Below, in pieces: positions 51,782-61,909 of a stretch of 64,000 bases of DNA. The DNA is from Fragilariopsis cylindrus CCMP1102 (taxonomy: Eukaryota; Bacillariophyta; Bacillariophyceae; Bacillariales; Bacillariaceae), in assembly GCA_900095095.1 (NCBI GenBank), contig FMBT01000290.1, positions 930,001 through 994,000 of the forward strand, in the 5' to 3' direction. Below the pieces are notes generated by a model. It saw nothing but the letters and a program-made list of their open reading frames with translations. It had not been told where the DNA came from and did no database searches. The translations under genes were made by a program, and so were the position numbers. How positions within the stretch are numbered: position 1 is the first letter of the stretch; every line of letters starts with the position of its first letter.

Positions 51782-53923
51782 ATGAATAAGTTAACTTTTA
51801 TTGTCGCCTTTGTGGGTGCCATCGTCAATAGCAGTATTTGCATCGTAGCTCAAGGAGCAAGGAATAGCAGTCGTGACTTGTCAGCGTCATCCTCGTTCAG
51901 TACTGACAAGATCAACAAATTCCAACGATCTGTTCAGCAGGAATCTGTTAGTAGTAGTAACATCACTCGTGCATCAGATAACAACGAAACATCAACTGAT
52001 GAAATTGAAACTGAAGAAGAACATGATGATCAGGATCAACATACTGATGAAGATCTTTACTTATCAGCCAATGATGGTTGTCATTGTGATGGAGATGTTG
52101 TTCATTGTTGGGGTGGTGATGCCGATGAATCAGCATATCATTGTCACGATGGTGTAATTGAAGGAGCATCCGCAGCGGACGCTCATGCTCACTCATCCGA
52201 TTGTCACTGTGACGGCAATGTTCCACATTGTTCAGACGCCGCCGATGAAGCATCATATGATTGTTCTAGTACAAGTCAATCTTCATACGAACCTGATTGT
52301 CATTGTGATGCGGATGTTGTACATTGTACGGGTGATATTGGTGATGATATTTGTTCTTGTACAACAGATGGTGTACTACAATGTGAGGGATTTGATATTA
52401 TTGTGGTTGGAGATGATATTCGTTATGTTGCACTTTATGGTAAACCATGGCTAGAAATTATTATCACATCATTAATTGTTAATTTATCAACATTGGCCGG
52501 TGTTTTTGGTACGTTAATATAATAATATGATTCGCATGCATGCTCGCATTCGCATGTCGTCTCCCTACTACTTCTGCACAAAAACAAACTGATTTATTCT
52601 AACTTCCTCGTCTTATTTGCTTCTTCTCTGTTATTGCTGGTCGTTATTTCATATAGTTGTTGCTGGTGCTTGGTTTATGAAAAGATTCTTTCCTAATTGG
52701 AAAGCAAGTAAAGCGACTGGTATTTTATGGATGGAAGTTTTGATTCCAATGTTTGCTTGTGTAAGTTAGTAATTGCAAATATAAAAGATTGACGAATCTG
52801 ACCGGCCCGACCGCCAACAACAACAAAATTAAAACAACGCAGACTCGACTCACTCAACTTATATACTTATCTTCCTTCCCTTCCTTTGTTTTCCTTTTGT
52901 TTTTTTTCGTAGGGTGCGTTATTAGCTACAACATTCTTTATATTGTTACCAGAATCATTCAATATCATTATGGCCGAGTTTACTGGTATTGATTTACATG
53001 AAGGACATGGTCATCGACGATTCTTAGAAGGTGACGAAGAAGATGATCTACCTGGTGAATCAGCCGGTACATGGAGATGGGGTGCATCTATTATGGGTGG
53101 ATTCTGGATTCCTGTTCTAATGCATTCCTGCTTTCCACATGATCATTCTGGTGCTGGTCGACATTCACACGATAATCATGTTCACGACGATACAAATGAT
53201 GAGGAAGAAGCAAATCAAAACTTAACTCTTGTTGACAATACGAAGACGTTAGAAAAACGAGAAAGTGATGGAGCTGTTACAGGTATTGAAGGCAGTCAAG
53301 AAATCATCAGGCAGGAAGAAGCCGTAGTGAAAGCTGTTGAAACCAATGGCGACGATGATGGTAGCACTAATAGCAGCAATAGTGATGCTCCTACCAATGA
53401 TATTGATAATGATAATGATAAATATGTTGTTTGTTGTTGTGGACTAGTCCGATTAAAGAATTTACCATTATTTGTATCAATGAATGTTGGTGAAGCATTA
53501 CATAATTTTACTGATGGGATATTTATTGGTACTGCATGGTTATTATGTGGAAATTCAATGGCAATATCAATTGCAATTGCAACTATATTACATGAATTGC
53601 CAAATCAACTTGCTGGTTATTTAGTCATGGTCAATCAATGTGGTATAAATCCGATTGTTGCACTTATATTAAATTTCTTATTTGGATTATCTATTTTGTT
53701 TGGTGGACTAATGGTGTTAGTATTTGATTTCAAGCAAGTTACTGTGGGCTGTATACTAGCAATCGGGGGTGGTACATTTATTCATGTTGCAATTGGTGAA
53801 TTACTACAAAATGCTGAACGTAATATGACGACGAGTGGTATCCAAATGATATATTGCTTTATTGCATTTTTAGCTGGTGCAATACCAATTGGATTAGTTT
53901 TAATTAATCATGAACATTGTTAA
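51782..53923 (+). CDS. ZIP family metal transporter with Cys/His-rich ectodomain, three exons
   Basis: Exons are 51782-52508, 52657-52760 and 52913-53923. All splice ends are GT-AG (for example GTAAGT and TTTCGTAG), and the product is 613 residues. Seen: a signal peptide (about 1-25), an acidic linker, then three Cys/His motifs near residues 98, 140 and 173 (CHCDGDVVHC, CHCDGNVPHC, CHCDADVVHC) before the first helix at about 222. The membrane part has GALLATTFFILLPESF, a His-rich loop (HDHSGAGRHSHDNHVHDD), NVGEALHNFTDGIFIGTAW and TILHELPNQLAGYLVM. Known: the HN-x-x-DG and HE-x-P-x-x helices form the binuclear metal site of ZIP (SLC39) importers of zinc and iron. Here the E of HELPxE is Gln (HELPNQ), which may alter selectivity. 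The Cys/His region probably binds metal outside the cell or in the lumen. Confidence 0.88.
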
Positions 53924-54414
53924 ACTTACCGACCATAAAGGAGGAAAAAAACACACACTATTTTCGACGTGTTCGAACTGAATAATAAGAAAGTACCTTC
54001 AAAAAACTACGACAAAAATTGGCGTTACGAATTTAAAGAGGTAATAGTCTTAAAAAAATTAGCTAGATACATTCATAAAAAATATATTAAATAGTAAATC
54101 AACAAAACTAAATCACATCATATATCACATCATATAACAACAAACAAAGCATCTGCATTGCCTATTATTTAAATTATGCTTTTAGATAGTTATCTATACA
54201 AAGTATATATATATGAATGAATCTTGTTTCTATGTGCTTTGAATGCTGTTACTCATTAATTCATTGATTATTATATAATTGTATAATTGATACTTTCACT
54301 TCATTACTAGTACCTGCTTATACGTGGATTTTGTGGTTGTCTTTTTTCTTTTTTTATGATTATATATTTGGGTTGGTAGTATTGATCAGCAAGTGTTATC
54401 TTAATATCTTACTT
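53924..54414. other. Convergent 3' region between the ZIP and barrel-protein genes
   Basis: AT-rich, with a short direct repeat (CACATCATATA) near 54115-54137 and no gene. Confidence 0.4.
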
Positions 54415-55821
54415 CTAAGGTGCAACAGGGAGAGGCATATTTGATTTGATAGAGATAGTCTGGACGATCGAACCAAGCCGGACTTTGGTGAACGTAAGAA
54501 GTTTTTCCTCGCTAAGAGCGCGCTTACAATCATCACATGGTGTAAGAATTGGACCAGTAGTACCACAGATTGTTGCAATATCTACAGTTCCCTCAATCCC
54601 TTCGAAGCTTCAAAATAAGATAAAAATGGAACAGAATAGAATTGAAGAAGCAATATTTGTATATTAGTGCAATGGTCTGATAAAATGCATTCTTTTTCTT
54701 TCAAAATATTACACTTTAAATTGTACATACCTTCCGGTGCCTCCAATAATTGTAGAAGGAAATGGTGGTGGAAGTTTAATATCACCTTCAACTGTATAAT
54801 CCAAGTCCTTTGGACTTGAAATCTGTTCTCCAATATCAAAGACAAATGACGTGCCAGAATAGAATGCAATACAATTAAAGCCACCACCACCTAAACAAAT
54901 ATTTAAATTACATGTATGTGATAGTACGGTAATAGAAGCAAGAAATCCCTCTATATCCAAACCAGGTCCCAGCTGACGGTCTACTCTTTGGGGGAAAGGT
55001 GAACTGATAGCTGAATTTACAACACATTCTCCGTGATAAAAGAACGCCGAATCACCGGGGGGGACTGGTTGTTTTGGTTGGCGATCACCAGCAAATCTGT
55101 ACATATATATCATAATGTTTATGGTTGTGGAAAGGAAAAAAGGAATGTGATAGAAAATGAACGATTGTGAGTTGTGACTTTTACACCAAAACACATTCTA
55201 AAATTTGACAGAATGATGTATATAACACCAACACTGAACAAACCCCAATGACTTACTTAAAACCACCAATTGCATCTAAGGCATCTCCTTCATCATCATT
55301 GAAAGATGCAAGGACTGCTGGTGTTAAATCTTCTGGTCCAACACCATTTAATCTATTAACAAGATCAATATCAGCCGGATCATAAACTCCCCCTTCAATA
55401 TATAACAAGTAGACAAACAAATTAAGTGGGTTAGTAGTAGTCAAGTAGTAATGGACCTTGTTTTATTGTACATCTTTTACACACATATATAAATGTAAGC
55501 ACATACGTTATAAGATTACGTACCTTTCTGAATGGTGGAAGAACCTACCAAACTTGGTACACCTGAACCAATGTTGATCGCCCCATCTGGGAAAACAGTT
55601 ACAAAGTCTTCAGGTTGAATAATAGTAAGATAGTTACGAGTATATTTATAACCCGTTGACGAGGATGATGCTAACTGTCTCTCATCATTGTTGATGCCAT
55701 CTTCCATAGTAGCAGTAGTAGCAGTATTATCACCCATACCTCCTTTCGTACTGAGGACAGAAGGAACATAACAAGAGGCATGTGCCAAGATGATGAACGT
55801 TACAGCTGTTAAGAGTTTCAT
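54415..55821 (-). CDS. Secreted dirigent/allene-oxide-cyclase-like barrel protein, four exons
   Basis: Exons are 55821-55524, 55392-55257, 55096-54731 and 54607-54415. Introns are 131, 160 and 123 bases, all GT-AG, and the frame is kept through all joins (330 residues). Seen: a signal peptide (about 1-24) and a Ser/Thr-rich start, then a helical piece with NRLNGVGPEDLTPAVLASF. The folded part has PGDSAFFYHGECVVNSA, a CNLNICLGGGGFNCIAF strand, and the hallmark STIIGGTGSFEGIEGTVDI made by joining exons 3 and 4. Known: G-G-T-G-x-F/Y-x-G-x-x-G-x-V is the conserved turn of dirigent and allene oxide cyclase beta barrels, which bind or steer small lipophilic molecules. The joined motif is good support for the model. 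C-terminal residues (about 270-330) include CDDCKRAL. Ligand or reaction unknown. Confidence 0.75.
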
Positions 55822-57727
55822 GATGATGATGATGATGTTATGATTGGTCGTGTTGTGTTGTTTGATGATATATTACGTTTGATCTTGTCAGAATATGATA
55901 TTATGAAGAAAAAAAGAGATGTTGTGTTTTGAATTTTTGTGAAAAAAGATGGATAACCACTGCTTAAATACTGTAGCTGTACGGTAGTCTTTGAAGGATT
56001 GACAACAGTATATGTTAGGAGTATTTCTGCGTTTCTTCGATCTGCTTTCAGCATTTTCTTCTCAGTTCTACTTTTGAATGCGTCGACGTGCTAATACGGT
56101 ACGGTATGGTACATCGAAAACGAGTTGGAATAAAAAAGGAGGCCCAAGATCATCGCATAGGCCCTAACCTTTCGTTTGTGGTCAAAAAAACAAAAAAAAT
56201 CTATGCGAAATCAATAAGTGTATTTTGAGACGCTCATGAACTTGAAAATAAATATTAATATTGCCTGAACACAAAATCAATAAGTGTACTGTTGAGACGC
56301 TCGTGAATTGAACATAAATTCTTCTCATTTATTCCAATGCGCGTACAGTACCATGCGCGATGATTTGCAATTCTACTTCCTTTCACCTTGTATTGATCGT
56401 GCGTCACGCGCACATAACCTTTTTTGTAAATGTTAGCGTCGTTGAACAAATGTTGCGTCGTACTATCAGGTACTACTTTTGATAATTGAGATCATCATCA
56501 TCTATCATCATCAATCAAGCATCATCAATCAGCATCAATCAGCAAAGTCGTCGAAGAAGAAGAACAACAATGGCGACATACCATTGTAGGCAGCGTTGTT
56601 GAACAAATGTTGCGTCGGACTACTACTACTACTACTACTACTACTTACAACAAACAAAAACAGTGCCAATGCCAATGCCAATATGCCAATGCCAGCTTCC
56701 ATCGTTCATTAGTTATGCATGGACTGGATTATATGTTAGTTATTCCAGGATGGAGGATGAATGAATCGTCTTCTTTACACAACGTCGGTTTAAATTGCGG
56801 CTGGCAATGCAACCAACTACTATCTTTTATTAGGGAGAAAGCAAAAAAAACAAAACAAAATCGACGATCGATGACACCCCCCCCCCCCAAAACAAAAACA
56901 AATGAATTGAAATTGAAATTGAAATTGAAAGTGGAAGTGGAAAAGACAACACAACAGATGGTATTAATTTTCCCGTACTGTACTGTATTTTCAGGAATAA
57001 TAAGAAAGGTGATATGATAATAATATTCTATGCTGATCTGATCTGATCTGATTGATTGATTGATTGATTGATTGATTCGTTTCGTCTACTGATGAAGTCT
57101 GCTGACTGCATGATGATGGTAATGGTAATAGAAATGGTATGGATATGACATGGCAAAGCAAACCCACAACACGATTATATACAGAGATGGTACCCTTCTT
57201 TCTTTCTTTCTTTCCTTTCCATAATAGACGAAACGAAAAGTGTGCTATGCTGTGCTTCTGATAATACCAATATATAACCTCGGCAATTGGATATGCAATT
57301 GGATATGCAATTGGACAATTGGACAATTGGACAGTGCAATGGTACATAACGCCAATAACTGTACGAATTTATATCAAATATGAAACTAGTAAGCAACCAA
57401 GCAATCAATATAGCAGTTATCCAAAACAAAGTATTCAATACAAAAGGTACACGTGTGATATAGTATAGGGAATGAACCCCATCTCATTATTTGAATCGAA
57501 TAGAGAACGATCGGCGAATGAAATATAATTAGAGTACAGTAGTAGTAGTAGTAGTAGTACTTATAGTAAGTAAAGTCGTCAAACTAGATATGGAATATCT
57601 TTTTTTTATAAATAGTAGTAGATCTGTTATCGAATCAGAATCAGAATCAGAATCATTAATTAAAACTCATTCTTTTTTTGTTTTGTTTTGTTTTGCTTTT
57701 CTATTTCATTTTCTTTATTTTCATCAT
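55822..57727. other. 1.9 kb intergenic region with local duplications and microsatellites
   Basis: Seen: a 45-65 bp duplication (AATCAATAAGTGTA to GAGACGCTC) at about 56207-56235 and 56274-56305. TGAACAAATGTTGCGTCG occurs at 56438 and 56598. There is a CATCAATCAG array near 56500-56545, an ACT array near 56617-56645, a C-run near 56877, TGAT and TGATC arrays at 57034-57077, a GCAATTGGA array at 57283-57330 and AGT repeats near 57538-57560. A 136-residue frame at 56607-57017 is simple sequence and was not called. Confidence 0.5.
57034..57077. repeat. TGATC/TGAT microsatellite
   Basis: Four CTGAT(C) units followed by six TGAT units. Confidence 0.9.
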
Positions 57728-59194
57728 TCATTTTCCAATATAATAGGAAATATATCCGATAAGTAGTACTGTGATCCATACCATGACTGTCACTAATTTA
57801 TTATTAATATCACTATTACTATCATCGACGACGACGTATTTAGTAGTGTTACTCTTAATAGACGAAGTATTATTGTTTGAATAGGAATCATTATTATACT
57901 TTTGAATTTCAATTTCTTCTTTTTCTATAGTTGGTTCCGCTGTTGTTGTTAATCCTGCTATATGTACACGCCAATATTGATGTGCATTTTCTGCAAATTC
58001 TAGAATCGGTGGTTCATCATGTTCATGTTCATGTTCATGTTCATTTTCATTACTATCAAAATCTTCTTGACTATAGAATGATGAGGACGATCGTGATTGG
58101 AAGACATTCTGTACCGCATCTGTTTCACCTTCTTCATCAAAACCAATTAAATCATCCAGACAATTACAGACCATCGTAATACAACTTTTATCATCATTAT
58201 TGAAACTACCGGTAGTAGTACTCCGCGTTTTTAAATTATCATTTATACCATTACTAGTACCACAACTTTCATTGCTACTTCCACTATCTACTAGTCGATT
58301 GCTACTTCCACTATCTAGTACTAGTCGTCGTCGTCTTTGTCTTTGTCGTTTTTGTATTCGTCGTCGATCTTTGGATCCAATCATAATGGAATCTAAACAT
58401 GATTCTAATCCTGGTGCAGCACGTGGATGATTGACAATACCAACTGTTATACCAGATATTTTAATAGTAGTAGTAGTACTTTTATTACTACTATTACTAC
58501 TACTACTATCACTACTACTACTAATCGTTCTTGCAACTAATTCTTCCGCAATTGTTATATAGCGTTGATATTGTTTCTTCTTTTGTTGCACTGCTACTGC
58601 TACATCCTCCGTGGATGATGCTGTGGATGATGATGCTGTGGATGGTGATGATGGAATTAACATATCCACAACAATATAAACATTCGTCGTTGTTATCGGT
58701 GGTATTGGTATTGGTGTTAGTGTTGTGTTTGGTACTTGTACTAGTAGTAGCCTATTTAATTTTTCAATTGCTGTTTGAATAATTTTATTAGAAAAGGATT
58801 CTACTGCTGCACCATTATCATAGTCGTCGTCGTTGTCGTTGTCGTCGGAAAATAAGAAGGTATTAAAATCCCATAACAAATATAAGATCACATAGGGAGA
58901 TACTAATGATAATGATGAATCTTCTGAATCTGATTCTGATTCAATTTGATTATTTTTATCATTATAATCATTCAGATATATAGGCCGGATAGCATTTTGT
59001 TCAATTTCACTTAACATATAATATCGTTCCACACTATATGGTTTACCAATACATGTTTTTACTAATCCTTTCACTTTTACTTTCACTTTTGCGTCTTTTA
59101 CTACGTCTTTTACTTCTACGTCACTGTTACCGCTTGTAATATTAGTACTAGTATTAGTATTAGTAGTAATTACAGTTGCATCTGCAGCGACCAT
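57728..59194 (-). CDS. Tail-anchored protein of unknown function
   Basis: 488 residues, ATG at 59194. Not recognised. Seen: a Thr/Asn-rich start, then Lys/Val repeats (VKDAKVKVKVKGLVK) leading into an ordered piece (KTCIGKPYSVERYYMLSE). Then come a hydrophobic segment SPYVILYLLWDFNTFLF (about 99-115), acidic and Ser-rich spacers, and conserved-looking islands: IIQTAIEKLNRLLLVQV, YQRYITIAEELVART and GITVGIVNHPRAAPGLESCL. An EHEHEHEHDE run is at about 395-404. The C-terminus is a single hydrophobic helix (TVMVWITVLLIGYISYYIG) within about 3 residues of the end, which fits a tail anchor in the ER or an outer organelle membrane, with the bulk facing the cytosol. It is divergent with the second sulfotransferase-like gene, about 540 bases apart. 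Confidence 0.65.
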   Translation of the reverse strand: MVAADATVITTNTNTSTNITSGNSDVEVKDVVKDAKVKVKVKGLVKTCIGKPYSVERYYMLSEIEQNAIRPIYLNDYNDKNNQIESESDSEDSSLSLVSPYVILYLLWDFNTFLFSDDNDNDDDYDNGAAVESFSNKIIQTAIEKLNRLLLVQVPNTTLTPIPIPPITTTNVYIVVDMLIPSSPSTASSSTASSTEDVAVAVQQKKKQYQRYITIAEELVARTISSSSDSSSSNSSNKSTTTTIKISGITVGIVNHPRAAPGLESCLDSIMIGSKDRRRIQKRQRQRRRRLVLDSGSSNRLVDSGSSNESCGTSNGINDNLKTRSTTTGSFNNDDKSCITMVCNCLDDLIGFDEEGETDAVQNVFQSRSSSSFYSQEDFDSNENEHEHEHEHDEPPILEFAENAHQYWRVHIAGLTTTAEPTIEKEEIEIQKYNNDSYSNNNTSSIKSNTTKYVVVDDSNSDINNKLVTVMVWITVLLIGYISYYIGK

Positions 59195-59734
59195 TATTTT
59201 TTATATTAGGATGTTATATTATCCGGTAACTGTACTGCTGCTGGCTGGTAAGGTTCAAAGAAGAAAGAAGGTACAAGTAAACAATGATTGTACTAGTACT
59301 GTCTAAATAGATGATTGTAGAATTTACGCTACGATTTTTATTATTATTTGATGATGATGATGTGCGATGTGATTGTTCGGCTCGTCATTCATTCATTCTC
59401 GAATATTTCTTGACTTCATGCATTATTCGATATTCGAACGACACGAAGGGAAGATTTGTTTGTCGCGCGAAGTACATACGTGAAGAGAGTTTCGTTTACG
59501 CAATCGCGCAACAAAAACGAATTTGGTGTATTCTCTTCACAAGATACGACACGAAGCAGGGGCCTTAGCGAATGAATAAAGAATTGAGTTGATAATCAAT
59601 TGCATCTTACTCCAGACCTAGAAAATTTTAATTTTCTTTTAAATCGTAATCATCGTTATCGTCAACGTCAACGTCAACTACTATATATTCTTATTGCTGT
59701 ACAGTATAGTTCCATAGTAATAATAGTACTGATA
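59195..59734. other. Divergent intergenic region
   Basis: Holds the promoters of the tail-anchored protein and the second sulfotransferase-like gene. The frame of the latter is open back to 59600 without an ATG, so that part is taken as 5' UTR. No other element. Confidence 0.4.
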
Positions 59735-60880
59735 ATGATGGGAGTAGAAACAACAACATCCAAGTATCGCGAGTGCGAGAAAAATGAAAGCTTTTTATTA
59801 CTACCACGTAGCAATCGTAAGTCATTCCTTGTGGTTGTAATAATAGTACTGGTCAGTGCTGTAGTAGTAGTAGTAGTAGTTGTTGCTCAGGGAATGCTAT
59901 CAAATTACTACCAGTCAACGCCGAATACATTGTCATCCACTACTACGCATTCCACAACAACAACGACACTAATGCAATCCACCACGACGAAACCATCATC
60001 ATTACTACTAGATTCAGAAATAACAAACTCAAATAATATTATAATTTACGGTCATTTGCATTTTCCTAAAACTGGTGGAACGAACTTAAATGGTAGGATG
60101 GCAGCCACCTATGATAATGTTTGTGGTAATAAAGGATATTCCTATGATGCGTATCAATTTAATAGTCGTGGCCGTCAAAATAATATCACCATACCTGGTT
60201 ATAATATCGATGCTATATCAGAAGCAGTATCAAAAGATGATAGTCAAAAATATCAATACAACAAGAATGGGAAAGGAAAATTTGATCGTGGTAAAGTTCC
60301 GAAAGAACTGATGAAGGAAATTGGTTATGAAGATTGTCATTATATCTCACAAGAAAAAAAATATGAATTTTGGCCAGAATTAATACATGATTTAAATCGA
60401 AAAAATAATGACTATAATGATAATAATAATAACAATTCAACATTGACATTAGAATTACATGTACCATGTCGTGAACCAATACAACATTTAATGAGTATGG
60501 CATCTCATTTACATAAAAAATATGTCTGTGATGAAAAAGAAACTGAAATAACTATTGAAACAGCAATAGATAAGGTCTATCTAGGTGAAGAAAGATTTAG
60601 TAATAACTTTAATCATAATATTGAAGTAAAATGTTTCAATCCATTCCCAATAGAAAATTATATTAATTATATGAAAGATAAATTAACTTCACGTCGATTT
60701 CCAGTACCATATTATCAAAGCCGTACCACAAATAAAAAACATGACAAAGCAAAAGAATGTATCTGGGATTCTACTAGTGATGACTATAAACAAAAAGTGA
60801 TACAATTATTAATTGAGAAATATCCATATATGAAATTTTGTTTTGATTGTATTGGATCTAGTAATGAATTGCAATTATAA
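59735..60880 (+). CDS. Sulfotransferase-like type II membrane protein
   Basis: 381 residues. Start chosen at the ATG at 59735, the first in the frame (a second ATG follows at once). Seen: a short cytosolic tail with basic residues, one transmembrane helix (about 31-52, almost all Val/Ile), a Ser/Thr stem, then HLHFPKTGGTNLNGRMA at about 108-124. Known: F-P-K-T-G-G-T is the 5'-phosphosulfate-binding loop of Golgi sulfotransferases, with the Lys contacting PAPS. The later HVPCREPIQHLMSMASHLHK could be the 3'-phosphate-binding strand-helix (R-E/D-P-x-x-x-x-x-S), where Arg and Ser bind PAPS. Both landmarks are in the right order and spacing is reasonable. The acceptor is unknown; carbohydrate sulfation is likely. 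It is unrelated in detail to the partial gene at 109-763. Confidence 0.72.
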   Translation: MMGVETTTSKYRECEKNESFLLLPRSNRKSFLVVVIIVLVSAVVVVVVVVAQGMLSNYYQSTPNTLSSTTTHSTTTTTLMQSTTTKPSSLLLDSEITNSNNIIIYGHLHFPKTGGTNLNGRMAATYDNVCGNKGYSYDAYQFNSRGRQNNITIPGYNIDAISEAVSKDDSQKYQYNKNGKGKFDRGKVPKELMKEIGYEDCHYISQEKKYEFWPELIHDLNRKNNDYNDNNNNNSTLTLELHVPCREPIQHLMSMASHLHKKYVCDEKETEITIETAIDKVYLGEERFSNNFNHNIEVKCFNPFPIENYINYMKDKLTSRRFPVPYYQSRTTNKKHDKAKECIWDSTSDDYKQKVIQLLIEKYPYMKFCFDCIGSSNELQL

Positions 60881-61909
60881 TTATAATTAGAATTAGAAAC
60901 AAAAAAATACCGGTGGTATGATTGATGATGAATTTTGATCAGATCTGGGAAGAAGATGAATGGTTCCAGGCATGGTACTGGGAGGTTGGAGTAGTAACTA
61001 ATTTATACAAACACAACAATATACACGATGATCTACGGGGAATTGGGTGAATCAACGAAACAGATCCGGATCCAATCTATAGTATGGGAAGGAAATGGGT
61101 GAATCAACAACTGGATCCGATCCGATCTATGATCTATAAATCTATATTACCGAGACGAATGGGTGGATCAACAAAACGGACCTATGCATACAACCACAAC
61201 AATACACATGATAAACTAACATACTATGGGGAGGAATGGGTGAATGGAACGGATCCGAATGGATACTGTACATACCTGGTACTGTATTTGCAATCGCAAC
61301 AAGTATAGTACGTACAGTATCTATGCATCATTAATAAACACACACATTAGTACTTATTAATATAAATATAGCTTATATGATTCAATCGTAATGATAGTTA
61401 TTTGGATTTATCTTGTTGTATTGAGTATCGTTTCATCGTTATCTTTGTTTTAGGATTCTGTGCATGATGTAGAATTCGAATTCGGGAATCATCGAATCCA
61501 TCGCCATCCTCAATCAACGAAAAATAATGCACCATGATGCGATCAACTAACTAACTAACGAGATCGAAGTAGTTTATAATGAATATAGACTTTACCGTAA
61601 ACACCACCAATGAATAACGGTACTGTACGTCACAGATTTTGCTTTTATGCGCGCCATTAAAAAATCGTGAGGATCGCTGATCGCTCAGTCCACCAAAAAA
61701 AAGGCAAAATCATAAACAGCATTAAAAGTAAAATTGTATCTGCCTTTTGACCCATCACTACATCACATCAAACAACATACATACCGATACATCAATGGGT
61801 AGAGCAAGAAGAACGGGAGGGTTAACGATTGTATATACCCAACAAGATAGATAAGAATCTACAATAGATACGAATAAGAAGAAAACAGAAAAAAGCGATT
61901 CAATCGAGG
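60881..61909. other. Intergenic with degenerate GGATCC-containing repeats
   Basis: About 1 kb. Units of GGAATGGGTGAATCAACRAAACGGATCCGAT type recur loosely at about 61039, 61089, 61158 and 61232. No gene is supported. The last 150 bases form the likely promoter/5' UTR of the plastid-targeted protein gene. Confidence 0.5.

Noticed and set aside
56607-57017. 136-residue plus-strand frame
   Set aside because: Made mostly of microsatellites (ACT, CCAATG, C-run, AAATTG); no ATG at its start.
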